Assembly (NCBI GenBank): GCA_028821405.1
Contig: JAPPGK010000112.1
Coordinates: forward strand, 1-64,000
DNA length: 64,000 nt
Source: Gammaproteobacteria bacterium
Lineage (GTDB): Bacteria > Pseudomonadota > Gammaproteobacteria > Pseudomonadales > Azotimanducaceae
Direction: 5' to 3'
Shown here: positions 8,710 through 16,588 of the stretch, one piece after another
How positions within the stretch are numbered: the first letter of the stretch is position 1
How the letters are laid out: every line of letters begins with the position of its first letter
The notes under the pieces: generated by a model
The model's input: only the letters and a program-made list of their open reading frames with translations
Database searches by the model: none
What the model was told of the DNA's origin: nothing
Program-made: the position numbers and the translations under genes

Positions 8710-10012
8710 TCCCCGTTCCTTTGCCGGCGGATTCCTGCCGCTCCTCGGGAATCGTCTCGACGAGCGGCTGCTGCTCGGGCGGTCGTTCCAGCACGGGTCC
8801 CTCGCGCCCGATGTGTCCGTGTTCGAAAATCGACGGCGAATCGAAGATCAGCGACCGCGGACTCGCCGCAGCCACATGGTCGCGTTCCGACCGGCGGTCG
8901 TGGAACCGGCCGTCCATCGTCAGTTGCTCCAGCTCGACGTCCCGGCCCGGGTGCAGATCCCGCCTCGCCGTCGACGCCGCCAACGCCCGGTCTTCGACCC
9001 GACTGCGGGCGGCTGGGGGTGCCCCGACCGCCAGGGCGGCCGGCCCGGCACCCGCACCGTCGATCATGTTGATGTCGATTGTCGACGCGTTACCGGGATT
9101 CACGGCCGCGAGGCTTGCTTCCGCGAAGATCGTCCGCATCCGCTGCCAATAGCGCGTGATGGCCACCTGCGCCGGGCGGCTGCGGTACTCGGCAAGCAGG
9201 GCCGTGAACGCCCCCGCCGCGCTCCGCGCCTGTTTGACCCGCTCGTCGGCTCTCGCCTTGGCCGTCAGCACCAGCGCTTCGGCCTGCCCCCGGCTGCGTG
9301 CCAGGAAGCGTTCGCGCTTGCGGTTCGCTTCGCTTTCCGCCTGCGCGCGTTCCGCGATGGCATCGTTGACGTCCCGGAACGCCGCGACCGTCTCGTCGAT
9401 GGGGCGCACGTCGACGATCGTCAACGCCGCCAGTTCGAGCCCGATGCCGTATGCCGTCACGCGCTCCGCCGCGTCTTCGAACAAGTGGTGCTCGATGATG
9501 CTGCGGTTGCTCGTGAAGATCAGGTCGATGAAGTTCTGGCCGATGGCGTCGACGAGACCCTCGCGGACCAGCACCGTCAAGAGCTTCTCCGGCTCGGCAG
9601 CCGCGAACAGATAGCTCCGCAGGTTGTCGATCCGATACTGCACCGCGACCTCTACTTCCAGCAGGTTCGTATCCCCCGACAGGATCGTGAAGTTCACCGT
9701 ATCGCCGCTCTTGCTTGCGATCTCGCGGCGCGCGATCCGCTTCACCGGTCGGATGTGCACCGCTTCCGCTACCGGCAAACGGTAGTGGACGCCCGGGCCG
9801 ATGTCGGTATCCACCACCTTCCCGAACCGCGTGCGGACGCCCTGCTCCTCCTTCTTCACCACGTAGAAGCCGCTGGCGAGCAGCCCGGCGATTGCGACTG
9901 CAGCCGCTATCGAGAGAATCCGCCGCCAGTGGCGACCGACGTAGTCGAATGACCGGTGGATCGCGCGCGTGCTAGGGGCGCGGTGGTCGGCCGGGAGCGG
10001 ACCCTCGGTCAT
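8699..10012 (-). CDS. SPFH-domain membrane protein (HflK-like)
   Basis: A 437-residue SPFH/band-7 protein. I place the start at the ATG at 10012, which overlaps the previous stop (ATGA); the open frame upstream of it is only a shadow of the preceding gene. A single TM (ILSIAAAVAIAGLLASGFYVV, residues about 32-52) is followed by the SPFH entry motif KKEEQGVRTRFGKVV, the GVHYRLP strand, and a long Ala/Glu/Arg-rich helix (residues about 215-275) suited to ring or lattice assembly. The last ~110 residues are disordered and rich in Arg, Glu and Pro, unlike HflK or HflC. SPFH proteins form membrane cages, for example HflKC around FtsH; the client here is unknown. Confidence 0.88.
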   Translation of the reverse strand: MTEGPLPADHRAPSTRAIHRSFDYVGRHWRRILSIAAAVAIAGLLASGFYVVKKEEQGVRTRFGKVVDTDIGPGVHYRLPVAEAVHIRPVKRIARREIASKSGDTVNFTILSGDTNLLEVEVAVQYRIDNLRSYLFAAAEPEKLLTVLVREGLVDAIGQNFIDLIFTSNRSIIEHHLFEDAAERVTAYGIGLELAALTIVDVRPIDETVAAFRDVNDAIAERAQAESEANRKRERFLARSRGQAEALVLTAKARADERVKQARSAAGAFTALLAEYRSRPAQVAITRYWQRMRTIFAEASLAAVNPGNASTIDINMIDGAGAGPAALAVGAPPAARSRVEDRALAASTARRDLHPGRDVELEQLTMDGRFHDRRSERDHVAAASPRSLIFDSPSIFEHGHIGREGPVLERPPEQQPLVETIPEERQESAGKGTGNGG

Positions 10013-10923
10013 TCGTCCCGTCCCGCCGCCGTGTCGGGGATCTCGCCGCTGTCCAGATACCTGAACAGTTCGTTGTCGGCCGGCAGCATCAGCGTGGTGT
10101 TCTCGTCGATGATCAGGTCGTAGCTGTCGAGGGCGCGAATGAACTGGTAGAACTCCGGATCCTCGCGGTACGCCTCGCCAAGCAGCGCCATCGCTTCGGC
10201 CTCCGCCTCGCCCAGGATCACGGTAGCCTCCGCATGCGCCTCGGCCACGAGTTTTTCGTGTTCGCTGACGGCGAGCGCCTCGATGCGCATCGCCGCCTCC
10301 TCGCCCTCGGCGCGGTAGCGCGCCGCGATCCGCGCACGCTCGGAGACCATGCGCTGGATCACGCTGGGCCGGTTCTCCTGCGGCAGCGTGTACTCGACGA
10401 CGCCCGCCCGCATGACCTCGATCCCGTAGTTCGCTCTCGCGACGGGCTCGATCCTTGCCAGTATCTCGTCCGCCGCCTGGTCGAATTCCTCGTGCTCGAG
10501 CCCTAGGCTGATGAACGCGTCCCGCGCCTTGTTGCTGACCACGACACCGAGACTCGACAGGTAGAGATCGCGCAGTTTCTCGACCGCGTTGGTTCCCGTC
10601 CGTATCGCCTCGACGAACAGAATCGGATCCACGGTCCGCCACAGCAGGTAGCCGTCCACGAGGACGCTCTTCTGATCCTCCGTGATCAGCTCGTGGGGAA
10701 GATCCGTCATGGTCTGGATCCTGCGGTCGACCTTGTAGACCTTCGACACGGGTCGCGGCCACTTGAGGTGGAATCCCGGCTGCCGCACCGGGGGCGAAAT
10801 CCGTCCGAAGTGGGTGAGCACGCCCTGTTCGGTTTCATGCACGATGTAGAAGCTGTCCCACGCCACGGCGCCCGCGACGACCGCGGCGACCGTCCATAGG
10901 ATCGACTTTCCAGTTCTCGTCAT
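10009..10923 (-). CDS. SPFH-domain membrane protein (HflC-like)
   Basis: A 304-residue SPFH/band-7 protein starting at the ATG at 10923, which overlaps the stop of the permease-SPFH gene. It has a short cytoplasmic start, one TM (ILWTVAAVVAGAVAWDSFYIV), then HflC-like features: ETEQGVLTHFGRI, QPGFHLKWP, and the band-7 core VLVDGYLLWRTVDP. The C-terminal helix (SERARIAARYRAEGEEAA and following) is typical of HflC, as is the ending with FIRALDSYD. It would be a partner ring subunit for the SPFH proteins on either side. No ftsH gene is seen in the window, and true hflKC normally sit beside hflX/hfq, so this is a separate paralogous set. Confidence 0.9.
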   Translation of the reverse strand: MTRTGKSILWTVAAVVAGAVAWDSFYIVHETEQGVLTHFGRISPPVRQPGFHLKWPRPVSKVYKVDRRIQTMTDLPHELITEDQKSVLVDGYLLWRTVDPILFVEAIRTGTNAVEKLRDLYLSSLGVVVSNKARDAFISLGLEHEEFDQAADEILARIEPVARANYGIEVMRAGVVEYTLPQENRPSVIQRMVSERARIAARYRAEGEEAAMRIEALAVSEHEKLVAEAHAEATVILGEAEAEAMALLGEAYREDPEFYQFIRALDSYDLIIDENTTLMLPADNELFRYLDSGEIPDTAAGRDE

Positions 10924-13253
10924 CCGTCCCCCCCGCCGTGGTGCGCGTTGCCGTTGTCCGGCAATCGACGTTTCCACAGGGCCACCTTGTCCAAGCTCTC
11001 TTCGTTCGGCACGATGATCTTGGCGTTCCCCGACAGCGCCGACTCGAGCTTCTCCCGCCAGAGCATGTTCCTCAAGACCTCCGGTGCCGTTCGCGCCGCC
11101 CCCGCCACTGCCGCGATGGCCTCCGCTTCCGCGCCGGCCGTCGCGACCTTGCGCGCCGCCTGGCCCTCCGCCTGCTTGACCTCGTAGAACGCGTTGCCGT
11201 GCGCCTGCGGCGTCAGCGCCACGAGGAACCGCTGCGCGTTCACGACGATCCGCTCCCGGTCCTCCTGGGCGCTCGACACCTCCCGGAACGCGCTCGCCGT
11301 CTCCGCAGCCGGACCGACATCGAGAAGATTCGCCTTCACGAGCTCGATCGAGTCGAGCACGGGATCGCGCCCGGACGCCGGTTCGTAGAAGAGCGCTTCG
11401 ATGTGGGCCTCGAGCGGAGCGCGATGGACGTTCAGCAGCGGTTCCAGCCGGCGGGCCGACACGAAGGAACGCACGTGTCCCGCCACGAACGCGTCGATGA
11501 CCCGTTCAGGGTCCGTTGTCTGGTAGTGGTAGACGTACGGATCGGCAACACGGTACTGCACGTTGATCGTGAAGGACACGAGGTTGAGATCGCCCGAAAC
11601 GTACTCGTGCGGCGTTTCCGACATGATCGACTTCACCTCGCGCACGGGCCACTTGTCGACCCGCGCGAACGGCCATGGCGGCAGGTAGTGCAGACCCGGC
11701 TCTAGGTCGCGCCACCGGACTTCCCCGAACAGCAGGCCGTAGCCGACCGTGCCCGGCGGCACCGTCGTGAATCCCGATCCTAAGAACAGGGCAAGCACCG
11801 CTGCCCAGACCGTGGCGCCCGCCGGTGCCCTCGGCCAAACGGCGCCCGCCACCACGCGCCCCCGGGTCAGCCGCCGCCACAGAATCGCTAGCCGCTTCCC
11901 GACCGGACGGATGTTGAGCATCATGTCGTCGTAGCCGCTCTTCAGGGCCCCGGCCCGGAACCGCCAGACGATCAGCGCGGCGAGGCCGATCGCGCCGCCC
12001 CACTGCAGGGCGAGGATCGCCGGCGAATCCGAAGCGTCGAGGTTGACGGTGATCGAGAGGCCGGCGGCGAGCAGCAGCACGTCGATCAGGATGCCCAGAG
12101 CGACCGTGACCGCGATGACGCCGCCCACGTAGACCGATGCGAAACGGGCGCCGAACTGGCTGACGATTATGGCGATCGTGCCGGTGTTGGTCGCCGGCCC
12201 CGTCATCAGGAATACGAGAGCGGCACCCGGGCTGACGCCCTTGGCCACAAGCGCCGCGGCGATCGGCGTGCTCGCCGATGCACAGATGTAGAGCGGTATC
12301 CCGATCAACACCATCACGGGATAGGACAGCCAGCGCGCGTAGTCCTGGGCCATGAGGTCCGACGGGATCACGAGGAACAGCACGCCGCCAAGCGCGATTC
12401 CGACGAGCAGCGCAAACAGGATGTCGTCCGCGATCTCGACGAAGCCGTAGCGGAACACGTGCCGAACGACGGTCGGGAAGTCCGGCCCCTTCGCGACATC
12501 GTCCACGTCGGGGGATGGGGCGGATGCCGCCGCGTCAGCCGTGCGCGTGCGGTAGAAATCCGGCTTTAGCCACGACGCATGGCGCCATTTGCCGGCCAGG
12601 CTCGTGAGGTTCCTGAACCAGCGGCCCGCGAATGCGCGCAGTTGCGCAAAGCTCACGTAGCAGTCTTCGCGATCCGGAAACAGGGAGGAATGCTGCCCAT
12701 GGTCATGGTCATGGTCGTGGTCATGGTCGTGGTCATGGTCGTGGTCATGGTCGTGATCGTGGGTTTCGTGCTGATGCTCGTCCACGTGATCGGGTACATG
12801 GTCCGGGTCGACGGATTGCCCCTGGTCGCGGTCCCGAATCAGCCCAATGCAGAATATGCCCGACACGACGGCGGTGACGAAACTTATCACCGGTCGAACG
12901 ACGGCAACTATCGGCCCAAAGAACGCGTTCGTGACGAGAATCGAGTCCGCACCCGTCTCGGGGGCCGTGATGAGGAAAGACAGGCACGACGACCGCGACG
13001 CACCCTTGCGCCGCATCTCCGCCACCACCGGCACAACCGAGCAACTGCAGAGCGGCATCGGCACGCCGATGGCCGCGCTTGTGGCGACCGACTTCAATCC
13101 GTCGTCGCGGAACCACCGCAATATCGCTTGCCGGGAGATGAACACATGCATCAGGCCGGAGAGGAACAGGCCCAGCAGCAGCATCGGGGCCAGCAGCAGG
13201 AAGGACGACCACAGGAAATCGAGGAACGCCACAAGGGGGTCGGCTAGCCCCAT
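10920..13253 (-). CDS. Metal permease fused to SPFH domain (SO_0444-like + HflK-like)
   Basis: A 777-residue two-part protein. Residues 1-400 form a permease of the SO_0444/DUF318 kind: PLCSCSVVP (CSC at 69-71) in the first half and LYICASASTPIAAALVAKG in the second, with about eight TMs. Between the halves lies a loop (about 151-188) of alternating His and Asp, a likely Zn/Cu-binding region. A further TM near 475-493 leads into an SPFH/band-7 domain (about 494-700: VPPGTVGYGLLFGEV, LEPGLHYLPPWP) and its helical tail. SO_0444-type permeases are associated with Cu/Zn efflux; fusion to SPFH is not something I know as a standard architecture. No internal stop or frame break is visible, so the fusion looks real. 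First gene of the nine-gene run. Confidence 0.9.
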   Translation of the reverse strand: MGLADPLVAFLDFLWSSFLLLAPMLLLGLFLSGLMHVFISRQAILRWFRDDGLKSVATSAAIGVPMPLCSCSVVPVVAEMRRKGASRSSCLSFLITAPETGADSILVTNAFFGPIVAVVRPVISFVTAVVSGIFCIGLIRDRDQGQSVDPDHVPDHVDEHQHETHDHDHDHDHDHDHDHDHDHDHGQHSSLFPDREDCYVSFAQLRAFAGRWFRNLTSLAGKWRHASWLKPDFYRTRTADAAASAPSPDVDDVAKGPDFPTVVRHVFRYGFVEIADDILFALLVGIALGGVLFLVIPSDLMAQDYARWLSYPVMVLIGIPLYICASASTPIAAALVAKGVSPGAALVFLMTGPATNTGTIAIIVSQFGARFASVYVGGVIAVTVALGILIDVLLLAAGLSITVNLDASDSPAILALQWGGAIGLAALIVWRFRAGALKSGYDDMMLNIRPVGKRLAILWRRLTRGRVVAGAVWPRAPAGATVWAAVLALFLGSGFTTVPPGTVGYGLLFGEVRWRDLEPGLHYLPPWPFARVDKWPVREVKSIMSETPHEYVSGDLNLVSFTINVQYRVADPYVYHYQTTDPERVIDAFVAGHVRSFVSARRLEPLLNVHRAPLEAHIEALFYEPASGRDPVLDSIELVKANLLDVGPAAETASAFREVSSAQEDRERIVVNAQRFLVALTPQAHGNAFYEVKQAEGQAARKVATAGAEAEAIAAVAGAARTAPEVLRNMLWREKLESALSGNAKIIVPNEESLDKVALWKRRLPDNGNAHHGGGDG
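12701..12760. repeat. Hexanucleotide tandem repeat coding the His-Asp tract
   Basis: Ten tandem hexamers, nine of the form GGTCAT or GGTCGT and a last GATCGT, mostly in alternating 12-base pairs. On the minus strand each hexamer encodes one His-Asp dipeptide of the permease loop. Any change by whole hexamers keeps the reading frame, so tract length can vary without breaking the protein. Confidence 0.95.
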
Positions 13254-13876
13254 TGCATCAACCCGCTACCGGTTGCGGCATGGGAAATCGGATGCGCTCG
13301 GAAGAAGACAGGATTCGTCCGGGGAAACCCGTCGTGGGCGCGGGACGCACCCCATGTGCCGGCTTGCTCGACACGGGACTGGACAACCCTGCGCCAGCCG
13401 GCCCACCTAATCCCAAGGAGTGACCTGATCGCTCCCCCTTCAACCAACGCGCCGCGTGCTCTGTCGCGGCTGGCGCCACCTAGTCTGACGGACAGCCGCA
13501 GCAAATCCAACTGTAGATCAACACCCGTTCAGCGTCACCCCGCGGTCAATGCGTCAGTTTGAAAATGATGCACGGCCACGTACGACACGGCGCATAGAGC
13601 GATACGTAGGGCACCCCTCCGGGCAGTAAGGAAACGAAAGAACGCTACGGTCTTCGGTGAGCGATTACCGAGGTTGTCGGCAATGTGGCGCCGGCGACTC
13701 CGCCTTCGATCCTCCGAGCGCGGGACGGGACAAGCCCGTCCCCTACGCGTCTATTCGGCGCAGGCCCGTCGGAGCGACCCTGGGGCGACCTTTGTCGTCG
13801 CCCGCCGGCGACTGTATTCACCCGGCCTGGGTCGGGACGGGACAAGCCCGTCCTACGTGGCTATGGGGGCGGGCTC
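13254..13876. other. 623-base gap between receptor and permease genes
   Basis: No convincing gene is seen; the short frames here match nothing I know. The right part (13722-13853) holds two copies of a hairpin word close to the end of the TonB-dependent receptor gene, and a second GC-rich inverted sequence (GGCGAC...GTCGCC) lies between them near 13784-13803. The left part, next to the permease start, should contain the promoter of the metal operon on the minus strand, but I cannot identify a clear -35/-10 pair, Zur-type palindrome or riboswitch. The gap implies that the receptor and the permease operon are separately controlled. Confidence 0.6.
13722..13853. repeat. Pair of REP-like hairpins
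   Basis: Two copies of the word GGGACGGGACAAGCCCGTCC occur at 13722-13741 and 13834-13853. Each folds into a perfect stem (GGACGGG/CCCGTCC) around ACAAG; the first copy extends by one pair. Both are followed by CTACG(C/T)G. The layout resembles a bipartite REP/BIME element and may also end transcription of the receptor gene. Confidence 0.7.
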
Positions 13877-16081
13877 CTAGAACCAGATCCTGACGCCCGC
13901 CTCGACGCGACGACCGGCCAATGGCGCCGAGTCCTTCACGAAGGACGAGTGCTGGCGTTGGTCCTCGTCGCCGAGATTGCGTCCCGCGACAAAGAACACC
14001 AGGTTGGCTTCCCCCAGCAGCATCGCGTACTCGGCCTCGACATCGAGGTTGCCGTAGCCGTCGGTCGGCGTTTCGTACCTCGTCACCTCGTCCTGATCTG
14101 CGTAGCGCGAATAGGCGATGCGACTCCAAAGATCCTGCCAGGTGACTTCCGCAGCGATCGACATGCGCCGCGGCGGAATGCGCGGCAGATGACTCACGTG
14201 CGGATCGTCCACGTCCGTGGTCACCCAGTCGTAGCCGAACACCAGGTCTGCCGTCGCTTGTGCGTCGGTAAACACTTCGAGGCGGGCCTCGGCATCCAGG
14301 CCGAGGAAGGTCGCTTCGGTCTGAGACCACTGGAAAACCGTCAATTCGTCGTGTTCCTCCGCGGTTTCGCGCTGGTAGATGAAGTTGTCGAAGCCGTACC
14401 GGTAGCCCGTGAGCTTCAGTTCCATTCCCTCGCTGCGATACGCGGCCCCGGCCGAGAGGTTCAACGCCTGCTCCTCGTCGAGTTCGGCGCTGCCCATCTG
14501 GAATCCGCCGATTGCGAGGTGAGCGCCGGCGGCGAACAGTTCCTCGCCCTCGGGCGCGCGCATCGACCGGTCGAGGCGAGCCGTGAATTCCCACGGCCCG
14601 CTCGGAACCACCATCCCGACAGACACGCTCGTCGCCAGGAACTCGAGGGCCAGGCCGCTGCTGTCGACATGCTCGACGGACTCGAGCCGTGCGCCCGTTT
14701 CGATCCCGACCCGTTCCAATTCCGTGTGCGCCACCCCGAAAATGGCCCAGTGGCTGGACTCCACGGGCTCGAATTCGCCCTCGCTCCCGAGCACGAAGTC
14801 GCTTCCGCCGAACTGCACACCGACCGCGGACTCCCATGCGCCACGCGGTTCCGCTTCCATCACGACGCGCGCTTGCCAAGCATCGTTGCCGAAATGGCTG
14901 GCGACCTCGCCCTCGCCCTCGATTTCGTTGTGTTCGTAGTCGCTGATCACGACGTTGCCGCGCAAGGACGTGAAGCCCGGAACCGGGTCGAATAGGCCGA
15001 ACTCCGTAATGAACTTGGTTTGCTCCAGAGCGATCCAGGGATTCTCCTCGCCATGTTCGCCCTCCTCTTCGTCGTGGTCGCCTTCGAGTTCCTCTTCGTC
15101 CTCGTCCCCGTGGTGTTCTTCCTCCTCTTCCCCGTGGCCTTCTTCCTCGCCGTGCGCATGGGCACCGACAATGCCGTAGGTCCAGTCGCGAACGGCAACC
15201 GCAACCCCGAAGTGTCCCCGTGCGCCGTGATACGCGGTCCCGAACGCCCCGCCGGAGTAGTCGCCGAAACTGTTTTCCAGAACGCCTGCTACCGGCTCTT
15301 CATGGTCTTCCTCTTCCTCCTCTTCCTCCTCGTCGTGGTGTTCCTCTTCCTCTTCCTCCTCCTCGTCATGGGCATCAAGGAGTGCAAAGCCGGGAATCGC
15401 CAAGTCTGCGTTGTCGCTCGTGTAGCCGTCTAGGTGCCAGGCCCATTCGCCCCCGCCGCCGTCCAAGCGGAAACCCGCGTAGCGGGCATCCGAGCCCGTG
15501 TCGCCGCGACCGAGAAAGCGTCCCGACAGGCCTCCTTCCGGTACGTCTTCGGGCACGCGACTAGTGTGCACGTCCACGGTGCCCCCCATGGCGCCTGACC
15601 CGTATAGCAGCGTGCCCGAGCCCTTGATGACCTCGATGCGGTCCGCGAGAAACGGTTCCACGGCGATGCTGTGGTCGGACCCGCTTGAGGAAACGTCCAT
15701 GGCCGACACGTGGTTTTCGAGCACGAGCACGCGGGTGCCTGTCAAACCGTGGATCACCGGGTGGCCAACGGCCGGCCCATAGGATGCCGAATGCACGCCC
15801 GGGGTCTGGGCGAGGGTCTCGCCGATGGATTGGCGTGCGGCACGTTCGAGTTCCTCACCGGCGAGAATGTCTGTCGATTGGGAGACGGCGCCACCGAGCG
15901 GGTGGCCGTAGACCACCACCTCTTCGAGGTCGCGAGCCTCCTCGCTGCCTGAGAGTTGGCCGTCGTCCGCCTGTTCCTCCGACTCGCCCGACGCCGCCAA
16001 TGGCAGGCAAATCAGCGCGGAAACCCAGACCGCGGCACGGATCGGCATTCGGCGGCCGCAAGAGTGAAATTCGTTAGTCAT
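13877..16081 (-). CDS. TonB-dependent receptor, ZnuD-like
   Basis: A 734-residue outer-membrane receptor. A signal peptide precedes the TonB box (LEEVVVYG, residues 52-59) and the plug domain, which contains TPGVHSASYGPAVGHPVIHG and ENHVSAMDVSSSGSDHS; the barrel ends in the aromatic terminus GVRIWF. Two extracellular-type loops (about 237-263 and 307-347) are almost entirely Glu, Asp and His, as in zinc receptors of the ZnuD group, and the plug has several His residues on the likely ligand side. Uptake of zinc or a similar divalent metal is the best guess. It lies upstream of, and in the same direction as, the permease-SPFH operon, and 151 bases downstream of a small His/Cys protein. Confidence 0.9.
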   Translation of the reverse strand: MTNEFHSCGRRMPIRAAVWVSALICLPLAASGESEEQADDGQLSGSEEARDLEEVVVYGHPLGGAVSQSTDILAGEELERAARQSIGETLAQTPGVHSASYGPAVGHPVIHGLTGTRVLVLENHVSAMDVSSSGSDHSIAVEPFLADRIEVIKGSGTLLYGSGAMGGTVDVHTSRVPEDVPEGGLSGRFLGRGDTGSDARYAGFRLDGGGGEWAWHLDGYTSDNADLAIPGFALLDAHDEEEEEEEEHHDEEEEEEEEDHEEPVAGVLENSFGDYSGGAFGTAYHGARGHFGVAVAVRDWTYGIVGAHAHGEEEGHGEEEEEHHGDEDEEELEGDHDEEEGEHGEENPWIALEQTKFITEFGLFDPVPGFTSLRGNVVISDYEHNEIEGEGEVASHFGNDAWQARVVMEAEPRGAWESAVGVQFGGSDFVLGSEGEFEPVESSHWAIFGVAHTELERVGIETGARLESVEHVDSSGLALEFLATSVSVGMVVPSGPWEFTARLDRSMRAPEGEELFAAGAHLAIGGFQMGSAELDEEQALNLSAGAAYRSEGMELKLTGYRYGFDNFIYQRETAEEHDELTVFQWSQTEATFLGLDAEARLEVFTDAQATADLVFGYDWVTTDVDDPHVSHLPRIPPRRMSIAAEVTWQDLWSRIAYSRYADQDEVTRYETPTDGYGNLDVEAEYAMLLGEANLVFFVAGRNLGDEDQRQHSSFVKDSAPLAGRRVEAGVRIWF

Positions 16082-16204
16082 TTGTCTGAACCCATATGCA
16101 CGGGCAACGGTTCATCGCCGGGCCCTTGAGGAACACTGCCTTCGCACGCTTCACGTAGCCGACGGCGACGCAATGCGGCAACAGCCTAGGCACGAGGTTG
16201 TTCT

Positions 16205-16226
16205 TCCGTCGCCGAAGGGCGACGGA
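16205..16226. terminator. Strong hairpin after the small His/Cys gene
   Basis: A perfect nine-base-pair stem, TCCGTCGCC and GGCGACGGA, around a GAAG loop, just past the stop of the small gene on the minus strand. There is no T-run, so it may be an mRNA-stabilising or attenuating hairpin between this gene and the receptor rather than a classical terminator. Confidence 0.45.
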
Positions 16227-16232
16227 TGAGCA

Positions 16233-16511
16233 TCAGACTAACGGCGGGGCACGAGCTCCATGGGAGACGACGGAATCCCTGGCCGGGACCGCAACGGTCG
16301 GCGCGAACTCGACAATCTCAACGTCCGTCGCGCCAAAGCCAGCAGGCAATACATGCACCGCGGATTCGGGTCGGTCGGTCGCGGCGCACGCACATTCGAC
16401 CGCCTCGTCAACGATCAGGTCGTGCCCCAAATGAAGCGACTGCAGCGCGAGGCCTGCCGTAAACAGACCCAGCATCGCTGTTTGGGCGAGTCGTGGGATC
16501 ACGGGCCGCAT
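16233..16511 (-). CDS. Small secreted His/Cys protein upstream of the receptor
   Basis: A 92-residue protein with an N-terminal hydrophobic signal or anchor (QTAMLGLFTAGLALQ) followed by a short His- and Cys-containing stretch (SLHLGHDLIVDEAVECACA). Small periplasmic proteins of this layout, with a His cluster followed by a CxC or CxxC, are often found beside metal receptors. I do not recognise a named family. The same orientation and 151-base spacing place it in a likely unit with the TonB-dependent receptor. A possible -35 (TTGACG on the minus strand, 16551-16546) lies upstream, without a good -10. Confidence 0.6.
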   Translation of the reverse strand: MRPVIPRLAQTAMLGLFTAGLALQSLHLGHDLIVDEAVECACAATDRPESAVHVLPAGFGATDVEIVEFAPTVAVPARDSVVSHGARAPPLV

Positions 16512-16588
16512 TGGGCTTCTCTGAAGTCACCGACACTACACAGCACGTCAACCCCCGGCAAGTACGCCACCGAGGTGTATCAGTTTGA

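Noticed and set aside
8699-10762. A 687-codon frame that would extend the SPFH protein far upstream
   Set aside because: The extra part is a shadow of the HflC-like gene in another frame; the ATG at 10012 overlapping its stop is the natural start.
12701-12760. Possible CRISPR or satellite array
   Set aside because: The repeat is a six-base coding microsatellite inside the permease gene, with no spacers.
13244-13510. An 88-codon frame on the minus strand in the gap before the permease
   Set aside because: It starts at TTG, matches no family and overlaps the permease start; it is probably a chance frame in GC-rich DNA.
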